Positions 14,529-20,703 of a stretch of DNA of 22,493 nucleotides are shown here, piece by piece (position 1 is the first letter of the stretch; every line of letters starts with the position of its first letter). Origin of the DNA: an uncultured Bacilli bacterium (GTDB taxonomy: Bacteria; Bacillota_I; Bacilli_A; RF39; UBA660); NCBI GenBank assembly GCA_934153655.1, contig CAKPFH010000020.1, positions 1 to 22,493 on the forward strand, in the 5' to 3' direction. The translations under genes were made by a program, and so were the position numbers. The notes under the pieces are model-generated. The model worked only from the letters and a program-made list of their open reading frames with translations. It was not told the origin of the DNA and ran no database searches.

Positions 14529-15248
14529 ATGAAAAAAGCTGTTTTAATTGTTCATGGTTTTGTTGGCTCATTATATGATAATGAATACTTGATGAATTAT
14601 TTAGAATTTGACCATAAGTTTGATGTATTTGCTTATACTTTACCTGGTCATCATCCTTGTTATGATTATCAAAAAGTAAATTACCAAACTTGGATTGATT
14701 TTCTTAATCAAAGAATTCAAGAATTAATTAATATGGGCTATAAAAGTGTTTATTTAATTGGTCATAGTATGGGAGGAGTATTAATTGGTCTTACTTCATT
14801 TAATTATAAAGAAGTAAAAAAAGTTGTTTTTATCAATGCTGCTTATAATTATTTGAATTTTAAGCAAAATAAAATTGATATTTTAACTAATAAAGATTAT
14901 AAAGATTATGTTGAAGTATTTGATCGGGTATTTCATACATCTATTCCGTTCTTTTTAGAATTTGTTAAATTAGTTAAAAATAATTATGAATTATTAAATA
15001 AAGTTAATTGTGAAGCTTTAATAATTCAAAGTGATACTGATCAAGTAGTACCATATGAAAATGGGGAAATAATCTATGAAAAAATTTCAAGTAAAACAAA
15101 ATATTTAACCTATCTTAAAGATGGTCGTCATGCTGTCTTTGAAGGAAATGAATTAGAACTTGCAAGAAAAAAAGAAGTAGCTGAATACATAAGACTATTT
15201 TTAAGAGGTGGTTATACTTGGCACAAAACATGGAAAGAAAAAATATAA
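14529..15248 (+). CDS. Alpha/beta hydrolase (serine esterase/lipase type)
   Basis: A 239-residue protein starting eight bases after the end of the T-box terminator region, with AGGAGG at 14519-14524. The fold's landmarks are visible: oxyanion region VHGFVGS (residues 8-14), nucleophile elbow GHSMGG with Ser80, acid SDTDQVVP with Asp171, and GRHAVF with His201. This matches carboxylesterase/monoacylglycerol-lipase-like hydrolases. It lacks a signal peptide and so acts in the cytosol; the substrate cannot be inferred. The C-terminal tail LRGGYTWHKTWKEKI is notable because a similar coding stretch occurs just before pheS. Its place behind a T-box that otherwise fits pheST is unusual. A detoxifying or aminoacyl-ester-cleaving role would be speculation. 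Confidence 0.85.
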   Translation: MKKAVLIVHGFVGSLYDNEYLMNYLEFDHKFDVFAYTLPGHHPCYDYQKVNYQTWIDFLNQRIQELINMGYKSVYLIGHSMGGVLIGLTSFNYKEVKKVVFINAAYNYLNFKQNKIDILTNKDYKDYVEVFDRVFHTSIPFFLEFVKLVKNNYELLNKVNCEALIIQSDTDQVVPYENGEIIYEKISSKTKYLTYLKDGRHAVFEGNELELARKKEVAEYIRLFLRGGYTWHKTWKEKI

Positions 15249-15259
15249 ATTTAAGTTAA
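15201..15259 (+). repeat. Hydrolase-tail/pheS-start-like segment, copy 1
   Basis: In the hydrolase frame this codes for LRGGYTWHKTWKEKI and a stop. In another frame, ATG at 15230 reads MERKNINLS and a stop. Both resemble the sequence at 20660-20703, which reads VRGKEMKKIWKEKI-stop in one frame and is the start of PheS, MERENIISS, in the other. Across 19 nt from the ATG the copies differ at one base; TAAGAGG starts 28 nt before the ATG here and 25 nt before it at pheS, a difference of exactly one codon. Confidence 0.55.
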
Positions 15260-15266
15260 ATAATAT

Positions 15267-15276
15267 TTCTAGGAAA
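15267..15276 (+). repeat. TTCTAGGAAA element, third copy
   Basis: The same 10-mer occurs at 5720-5729 and 14281-14290. Here it lies between the hydrolase stop and the first mTERF-like gene, and is followed by ctttaaaaag, similar to the sequence after the first copy. No -10 box is seen between it and the strong AAAGGAGGGGAGG ribosome-binding site (15287-15299). Confidence 0.5.
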
Positions 15277-15302
15277 CTTTAAAAAGAAAGGAGGGGAGGT
15301 TT

Positions 15303-16523
15303 ATGTTAGAAAAAGAATTTTTAGAATATGGATTTTCTAAAGAGGCTTATCAAAAAATTATTAATAGTTTGCAATTAAAGAGAATGAATGCAACAACTTT
15401 ATTAAAACATTTTAAAGAAAATAATACTTATTTAGAAGAATTTGGTTATTCAAAATTAGATATTATTAAAATAGCTAAATCATATCCATCAATTTATAGT
15501 TGTAGTGTTAAAAACTTAAAAGAAAAACAAGAATATTTATTATCTCTTGCTTATACCAAAGAAAATATTTTTAAAATGATAAAGTTAGTTCCATCAATAC
15601 TTGGTTTAAACATTGATAGTATTAAAATGAGAATTGAATATTTAATACTACTTGGTTATACTAGAAAAAATATTTTTAAAATGACTAAGATATTACCAAC
15701 ATTATATATTTATAGTATTGATAATATTAAACAAAAGATAGAAGATTTAATTTTACTTGGTTATACAAAAGAAGAAGTATTAAAAATGACAATATTATTG
15801 CCAGCAATTTATAGTTATAGTATTAACAGTATAAGCAAAAAAATAAATGATTTAATCCTTCTTGGTTATACCAAAAAAGATGTTATTAAAATGACTAAAC
15901 TATCTCCTTCTTTATTTGGCCGTAATATTGAAGTATTAAAACAAAGAATTGATGACTTAATCTTAATTGGTTATTCTAAAAAAAGTATTCTTAGAATGAC
16001 TAAATTAATACCAACCCTTTATACTTTAAGTCTTACTAGTATTAAGCAAAAAATAAATGATTTAATCTCCCTTGGTTATACCAAAGAAGATGTTATTAAA
16101 ATGACTGAGATAGCTCCAACAATATTTGGTTATAGTATTGAAACTATTAAAAGAAAGTTTTTAGATTTAATCTTGCTTGGTTTTACAAAAGAAAATGTAA
16201 TAAAAATTACTAAAGATTTACCAGCAATATATTCTTCTGATCTTAAAAGTATAAAAGAAAAAATAAGTTTCTATGATGCAATCGGTTTACATGATATTAT
16301 TTTAATAAATCCTAAAAATTTAATTCAAAGTGTTAGTTTGTCCTATGCTAGATATAAATTTTACTTAGATAATGGTATAAACATAGATATTAGTAATTAT
16401 AAAAAAATATTTGTTGATCAAAAACAATTTGAAAACAAATATGGGCTTACTAAACAAGAATTACTTGAAAAGTATGATTATGATGAGTATTTGGAGGGCC
16501 TTAAAAATGCAAGAACTTTGTAA
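15303..16523 (+). CDS. mTERF-like repeat protein, paralogue A (8 repeats)
   Basis: A 406-residue protein. Residues 1-47 are a helical cap (MLEKEFLEYGFSKEAYQKII ... LKHFKENNTYLEEF). Residues 48-327 are eight tandem repeats of exactly 35 residues, for example GYTRKNIFKMTK, ILPTLYIYSI, DNIKQKIEDLILL. Residues 328-406 are a C-terminal cap shared by all paralogues (GLHDI, NPKNLIQSVSLSYARYKFYL, then a Lys/Glu-rich helix). In each repeat a Pro at position 15 and hydrophobic residues at 18, 25 and 32 fit the mTERF motif (Pro 8, hydrophobic 11/18/25 in its own numbering). mTERF proteins are nucleic-acid-binding alpha-solenoids best known from mitochondria and plastids. Here the first repeats are the most divergent. 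Unlike the other paralogues it lacks the MQELxN start. Cytosolic; DNA or RNA binding is inference. Confidence 0.75.
   Translation: MLEKEFLEYGFSKEAYQKIINSLQLKRMNATTLLKHFKENNTYLEEFGYSKLDIIKIAKSYPSIYSCSVKNLKEKQEYLLSLAYTKENIFKMIKLVPSILGLNIDSIKMRIEYLILLGYTRKNIFKMTKILPTLYIYSIDNIKQKIEDLILLGYTKEEVLKMTILLPAIYSYSINSISKKINDLILLGYTKKDVIKMTKLSPSLFGRNIEVLKQRIDDLILIGYSKKSILRMTKLIPTLYTLSLTSIKQKINDLISLGYTKEDVIKMTEIAPTIFGYSIETIKRKFLDLILLGFTKENVIKITKDLPAIYSSDLKSIKEKISFYDAIGLHDIILINPKNLIQSVSLSYARYKFYLDNGINIDISNYKKIFVDQKQFENKYGLTKQELLEKYDYDEYLEGLKNARTL
15444..16283 (+). repeat. Array of 8 in-frame 105-nt repeats in paralogue A
   Basis: Eight units of 105 nt without insertions or deletions, each coding for a Gly-Tyr-(Thr/Ser)-started 35-mer; the second starts with Ala and the last has Gly-Phe. 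The last unit ends ISFYDAI instead of IEDLILL, marking the passage to the C-terminal cap. Confidence 0.9.
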
Positions 16524-17847
16524 TTTAGAAAAAGAATTTTTAGAATATGGTTTTTCATTTAATGAATATCAAGAAATAATTCATAGTCATTCCTTAATAA
16601 CCATGACAGAAACCACAACATTAAAACATTTTAAAGAAAATAACTCATTTTTTGAGCAACTAGGATATACCAAAGAAGAAATAAGAAAAATGGCAAATTT
16701 ATTACCAGCAATATATGGTTATGATGCCAAACACATGGAACAGAAAATTGAAAATTTTATTTCATTTGGTTATTTAAAAGAAGAAATAATTAAAATGACT
16801 AAAATTTCTCCATTTATATATGGTTGTAGTCCAGAAAATATAAGACAAAAAATTAGTGATTTAATAAATCTTGGTTATACAAAAGAAAGTATAATTAAAA
16901 TGACTAAAATATTGCCATCTATTTATGGTTTAAGTATCGAAACTATTAAAAAGAAGATTGAGGCTTTAATTCATCTTGGTTACTTAAAAGAAGATGTAAT
17001 TAAAATGACTAAAACATCTCCTCCAATATTTAGTTTAAGTATTGAAAATATTGAAAAGAAGATAGAGGATTTGTTACTTCTTGGTTATACAAAAAAAGAT
17101 ATAATTAAAATGACGAAGGCTTCTCCTCAAATATATATTTATAGTATAGAAAATATTAAAAAGAAAATCGAAGATTTAATTCTTCTTGGTTATACAAGAG
17201 AAGAAGTATTAAAAATGACTAAGGCATCTTCTTCAATATATGTTGCCAATATTAAAAATATTAGTCAAAAAATAAGTGATTTAATTTCACTTGGTTATAC
17301 AAGATTAAGTGTCCTTAAAATAACTAAAGCATCTCCAGCAATATTTAGTTTAAGTATTGAAAATATTAAAAAGAAAATAGAAGATTTGATATTACTTGGT
17401 TATACCAAAGAAGATGTTTTTAAAATGACCAAGTTATTTCCAACTATCTATAGTTATAGTATAGAAAATATAAGACAAAAAATTACAGATTTAATTTCTT
17501 TAGGATATACAAAAGAAAATGTAATAGAAATGACTAAAGTATTACCAGCAATATATGGTTATAGTATCGAAAATATTAAAAAGAAGATAGAATTTTATGA
17601 TACCATAGGCTTACATGATTTACCTATAATAAATCCAGGAAACTTAATGCAAAGTGTTAGTTTGTCTTATGCTAGATATAGATTTTATTTAGATAGAGGA
17701 ATAAACATAGATATTAGTAATTTCAGAAAGTTATTTTTAAATCAAAAACAATTTGAAAAACAATATAAAATTACTAAGGAAGAATTAATAGAAAAATATA
17801 GTTATGATAAATATTTGGAGGAAATGAAAAATGCAAAAACTAAATAA
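16507..17847 (+). CDS. mTERF-like repeat protein, paralogue B (9 repeats)
   Basis: A 446-residue protein from ATG 16507, with TTGGAGG at 16491-16497; an earlier in-frame ATG at 16411 lies deep inside paralogue A and is unlikely. The N-cap of residues 1-52 begins MQELCNLEKEFLEYGFS. Nine 35-residue repeats span residues 53-367, with units such as GYTKKDIIKMTKASPQIYIY and SIENIKKKIEDLILL. The conserved C-cap (GLHDLPIINP, SVSLSYARYRFYLDRG) follows. The first 17 nt overlap the end of paralogue A in another frame, so translation is probably coupled. Central repeats share KASP at positions 12-15, a paralogue-specific tendency. Probable nucleic-acid-binding solenoid of the mTERF type; target and role unknown. 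Confidence 0.75.
   Translation: MQELCNLEKEFLEYGFSFNEYQEIIHSHSLITMTETTTLKHFKENNSFFEQLGYTKEEIRKMANLLPAIYGYDAKHMEQKIENFISFGYLKEEIIKMTKISPFIYGCSPENIRQKISDLINLGYTKESIIKMTKILPSIYGLSIETIKKKIEALIHLGYLKEDVIKMTKTSPPIFSLSIENIEKKIEDLLLLGYTKKDIIKMTKASPQIYIYSIENIKKKIEDLILLGYTREEVLKMTKASSSIYVANIKNISQKISDLISLGYTRLSVLKITKASPAIFSLSIENIKKKIEDLILLGYTKEDVFKMTKLFPTIYSYSIENIRQKITDLISLGYTKENVIEMTKVLPAIYGYSIENIKKKIEFYDTIGLHDLPIINPGNLMQSVSLSYARYRFYLDRGINIDISNFRKLFLNQKQFEKQYKITKEELIEKYSYDKYLEEMKNAKTK
16663..17607 (+). repeat. Array of 9 in-frame 105-nt repeats in paralogue B
   Basis: Nine units of exactly 105 nt. Variation is concentrated at repeat positions 13, 14, 16, 19 and 20, while Gly1, Met10, Pro15, Ile17, Ile25, Lys28 and Leu32 are nearly constant. 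One unit (GYTREEVLKMTKASSSIY) has Ser in place of Pro15. Confidence 0.9.
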
Positions 17848-18958
17848 TTTAGAAAAAGAATTTTTAGAATATGGTTTTTCTTATGATGATTATCAAGAAA
17901 TAGTTAGTAGTTATGCTTTAAAAAATATGCTTGAAAGTACTATATTAAGTCATTTTAGAGAAAATAATTTGCTTTTTGAACCACTTGGTTATACCAAAGA
18001 AGAAATAAGAAAAATGATAAAATCACAACCAACAATATATGCCTCAAACAAAGAAACCATAAGGCAAAAGATAGAAGATTTAAGCCTTCTTGGTTATTCA
18101 AGAGAAAGTGTAATCAAAATGACAAAGTCATTTTCAGCAATATTTAGTTTAGGTATAAAAAATATTAAAAAGAAGATGGAAGATTTGATTCTTTTTGGTT
18201 ATTCAAGAGAAAGTGTAATCAAGATGACAAAGTCATATCCAACAATATTTAGTTTAAATATAGATACCATGAGGCAAAAAACAGAAGATTTAATCCTTCT
18301 TGGCTATACAAAAGAAGAAGTAATTAAGATGACAATTACATTACCAATAATATATGGCTTGAATATTGAAAATATAAAAAAGAAAATAGAAGATTTAAGC
18401 CTTCTTGGTTATACAAGAGAAGAAATAATCAAAATGACAAAGTCATTACCAACAATATATAATTTAAATATAGAAAATATAAAAAAGAAAATAGAAGATT
18501 TAAGCCTTCTTGGTTATACAAAAGAAGAAATAATCAAAATGACAAAGTCATTACCAACAATATATAATTTAAATATAGAAAATATTAAAAGGAAGATAGA
18601 AGATTTAATTTCTTTAGGATTTACAAAAGAGGAAATAATCAAAATGACAAAGTCATTACCACCACTATATAGTTTAAATATAGAAAATATAAAACAAAAG
18701 ATAGAATTTTATGATGCAATTGGTTTACATGACATAACAATAATTGATTCTAAAATTTTAATGCAAAGTATTACTTTGTCATATGCTAGATATAGATTTT
18801 ATTCAGATAGAGGAATTGTTATAGATATTAATAATTACAAGAAATTATTTATGGGCCAAAAAGAATTTGAAAGATTATATAGTATTACTAAGAAAGAATT
18901 GATAGAAAAATATAATTATGATGAATATTTGGAGGAAAAAAATGCAAGAACTAAATAA
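17831..18958 (+). CDS. mTERF-like repeat protein, paralogue C (7 repeats)
   Basis: A 375-residue protein with N-cap MQKLNNLEKEFLEYGFSYDD, seven 35-residue repeats (residues 53-297) and the shared C-cap (GLHDITIID, SITLSYARYRFYSDRG). Its repeats are the most uniform of the array. Units 5 and 6 (GYTREEIIKMTKSLPTIYNL / GYTKEEIIKMTKSLPTIYNL) are almost identical in DNA too, showing recent unit duplication. It overlaps paralogue B by 17 nt, and the GGAGG ribosome-binding site (17818-17822) lies in the last codons of B. No signal peptide or membrane segment. A role as a nucleic-acid-binding solenoid is inferred from the mTERF resemblance alone. Confidence 0.75.
   Translation: MQKLNNLEKEFLEYGFSYDDYQEIVSSYALKNMLESTILSHFRENNLLFEPLGYTKEEIRKMIKSQPTIYASNKETIRQKIEDLSLLGYSRESVIKMTKSFSAIFSLGIKNIKKKMEDLILFGYSRESVIKMTKSYPTIFSLNIDTMRQKTEDLILLGYTKEEVIKMTITLPIIYGLNIENIKKKIEDLSLLGYTREEIIKMTKSLPTIYNLNIENIKKKIEDLSLLGYTKEEIIKMTKSLPTIYNLNIENIKRKIEDLISLGFTKEEIIKMTKSLPPLYSLNIENIKQKIEFYDAIGLHDITIIDSKILMQSITLSYARYRFYSDRGIVIDINNYKKLFMGQKEFERLYSITKKELIEKYNYDEYLEEKNARTK
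17987..18721 (+). repeat. Array of 7 in-frame 105-nt repeats in paralogue C
   Basis: Seven 105-nt units. Units at 18407-18511 and 18512-18616 match over their first 70-odd bases with one difference. The tail of the unit before (gaagatttaagccttctt) is also copied, so a full period was duplicated recently. Confidence 0.9.
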
Positions 18959-20279
18959 TTTAGAAAAAGAATTTTTAGAATATGGTTTTTCTCATGATGA
19001 GTATCAAGAAATAATTAGCAGTTATTCCTTGAAAAATGTAATTGAAGATACTATATTAAGACATTTTAGAGAAAATAATTTATTTTTTGAACAACTTGGT
19101 TATACAAGAGAAGAAATAATAAAAATGACTTTGTCTTTACCAGCAATATATGGATATAGTATAGAAAATATAAGGCAAAAAATAGATGACTTAATTCAAC
19201 TTGGTTATCCAAGAGAAAATATAATAGAAATGACTTTGTCTTTGCCAACACTATATGGTTTAAGTATCGAAAATATAAGACAAAAAATAGATGACTTAAT
19301 TCAACTTGGTTATCCAAGAGAAAATATAATAAAAATGACTTTGTTTTCACCATCAATATATGGTTTAAGTATAGAAAATATCAAAAAGAAAATAGATGAT
19401 TTAATCCTTCTTGGCTATACAAGAGAAAATGTTATAAAAATGACTTTGGCTTTACCAACAATATATAATTATAGTATAGAGAATATAAAGCAAAAAATTA
19501 CATATTTAATCCAACTTGGTTATACAAAAGAGGAAATAATAAAAATGACTTTGTCTTCACCATCAATATATGGTTTAAGTATAGAAAATATAAGACAAAA
19601 AATAGAAGATTTAATCCAACTTGGCTATACAATAGAAAAAATAATAAAAATGACAAAGGTGTTACCATCAATATATAACTATCGTATAGAAAATATCAAA
19701 AAGAAAATAGAAGATTTAATCCTTCTTGGTTATACAAGAGAAGAAGTAATAAAAATGACTTTGGCTTCACCACAAATATATAGTTACAGTATAGAAAGTA
19801 TAAGACAAAGAATAAATGACTTAATTCAACTTGGCTATACAAAAGAAGAAATAATAAAAATGACTTTGGCTTTACCACAAATATATGGTTATAGTATTGA
19901 AAATATTAAAAAGAAAATAGAAGATTTAATCCTTCTTGGCTATACAAGAGAAGAAGTGATAAAAATGACAAAGTCATTACCAGCAATATTTAGCTATAGT
20001 ATAGAAAATATAAGACAAAAAATAGAATTTTATGATGCAATTGGTTTACATGATATATTTATAAATAACTCTAAAAATTTAATGCAAAGTGTTAGTTTAT
20101 CCTATGCTAGATATAGATTTTATTTAGATAGAGGAATTATTATAGATATTAATAATTACCAAAAATTATTTATTAATCAAAACAGATTTGAAAAATCATA
20201 TGGAATTACTAAGAAAGAATTACTAGAAAAATATAATTATGATGAATATTTGGAGGAAAAAAATGCAAGAATTATATAA
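18942..20279 (+). CDS. mTERF-like repeat protein, paralogue D (9 repeats)
   Basis: A 445-residue protein from ATG 18942, with TTGGAGG 5' of it; an in-frame ATG at 18918 lies before the ribosome-binding site. N-cap MQELNNLEKEFLEYGFSHDE, nine 35-residue repeats (residues 53-367), and C-cap GLHDIFINN, SVSLSYARYRFYLDRG. Seven of nine repeats have Leu at repeat position 12 (KMTLSLP, EMTLSLP), where the other paralogues mostly have Lys. Tails alternate between RQKI.DLIQL and KKKIEDLILL, suggesting duplication in pairs. It overlaps paralogue C by 17 nt and the following short gene by the same 17 nt. Reverse-strand open frames inside it are shadows of the repeats. Confidence 0.75.
   Translation: MQELNNLEKEFLEYGFSHDEYQEIISSYSLKNVIEDTILRHFRENNLFFEQLGYTREEIIKMTLSLPAIYGYSIENIRQKIDDLIQLGYPRENIIEMTLSLPTLYGLSIENIRQKIDDLIQLGYPRENIIKMTLFSPSIYGLSIENIKKKIDDLILLGYTRENVIKMTLALPTIYNYSIENIKQKITYLIQLGYTKEEIIKMTLSSPSIYGLSIENIRQKIEDLIQLGYTIEKIIKMTKVLPSIYNYRIENIKKKIEDLILLGYTREEVIKMTLASPQIYSYSIESIRQRINDLIQLGYTKEEIIKMTLALPQIYGYSIENIKKKIEDLILLGYTREEVIKMTKSLPAIFSYSIENIRQKIEFYDAIGLHDIFINNSKNLMQSVSLSYARYRFYLDRGIIIDINNYQKLFINQNRFEKSYGITKKELLEKYNYDEYLEEKNARII
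19098..20042 (+). repeat. Array of 9 in-frame 105-nt repeats in paralogue D
   Basis: Nine 105-nt units with strong DNA identity between units 1, 2 and 3, and between the 6/7 and 8/9 junctions (ccttcttggttatacaaga / ccttcttggctatacaaga). The 210-nt spacing of the latter fits duplication of two repeats at once. Confidence 0.9.
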
Positions 20280-20658
20280 TTTAGAAATATCTGAAAATAC
20301 TTTATTAACAATGTTAGAGATGAATCCTGAAATAAAAGAGTTGACAAGTGATGAAGTATTGAATAAAATAAGTTTATTAAAATCAATTAATTGTAGTGAA
20401 AGACAAATTACTAATATTATAAGTAGTAATTCGGTGTATTTAACGAGATTAGATACTGATATTAAAAAATTAATAAATTATTTAGCATCAGTTGGATTTA
20501 AAGATTTGAATATCTTATTTGATAGTAATCCTTATATTTTAAATTTAGATGAATTTGAAGTAAAAGATTATATAGATAAAAGAATTAAATCTGGGGAATT
20601 ACTTAGTGATATAGTAAATGATTTAGATAGCCAACCATATTTATTTTTAGATATGTAG
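20263..20658 (+). CDS. Short mTERF-like protein sharing the paralogue start
   Basis: A 131-residue protein from ATG 20263, with TTGGAGG and the same 17-nt overlap with the preceding gene as the other paralogues. It begins MQELYNLE like them, then diverges. The rest holds about two or three degenerate solenoid units (LLKSINCSERQITNIISSNS, LINYLASVGFKDLNILFDSN, PYILNLDE) compatible with mTERF-type helical pairs, but without the 35-residue regularity and without the SLSYARY cap. It may be the ancestral, unamplified member, or a different gene whose first codons were replaced by recombination at the shared junction. Function unknown. It is the last gene before pheS. Confidence 0.65.
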   Translation: MQELYNLEISENTLLTMLEMNPEIKELTSDEVLNKISLLKSINCSERQITNIISSNSVYLTRLDTDIKKLINYLASVGFKDLNILFDSNPYILNLDEFEVKDYIDKRIKSGELLSDIVNDLDSQPYLFLDM

Positions 20659-20659
20659 G

Positions 20660-20703
20660 TAAGAGGGAAGGAAATGAAAAAAATATGGAAAGAGAAAATA
20701 TAA
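20660..20703 (+). repeat. Hydrolase-tail/pheS-start-like segment, copy 2
   Basis: Partner of 15201-15259. ATG 20674 opens a 9-codon frame, MKKIWKEKI-stop (20674-20703), preceded by GGGAAGG, and the pheS ATG at 20685 lies inside it. The codons in this frame parallel the last codons of the hydrolase (WKEKI-stop in both). The mini-ORF may help to translate pheS, whose own ATG is 13 nt from the nearest purine-rich site. Confidence 0.55.

Noticed and set aside
16411..16506. Longer N-terminus for paralogue B
   Set aside because: It lies inside paralogue A without a ribosome-binding site, and the other paralogues start at the equivalent of ATG 16507.
19066..19356. Reverse-strand open frames within paralogue D (also 19696-19878)
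   Set aside because: They are antisense shadows of the repeat units, periodic for the same reason, with no ribosome-binding site.
15444..20042. 105-nt periodic repeats as a CRISPR array or non-coding satellite
   Set aside because: The period is an exact multiple of three, the frame is open throughout, and constraint follows protein positions. There are no unique spacers of 25-40 nt between identical short repeats.
15444..20042. 35-residue units as PPR, TPR, TALE or Pumilio repeats
   Set aside because: The length fits PPR and TALE, but the residues do not: no PPR 'YN.LI..C..G...A' pattern, no TALE 'LTP.QVVAIAS' and no Pumilio signature. The central Pro and spaced hydrophobics fit mTERF better.
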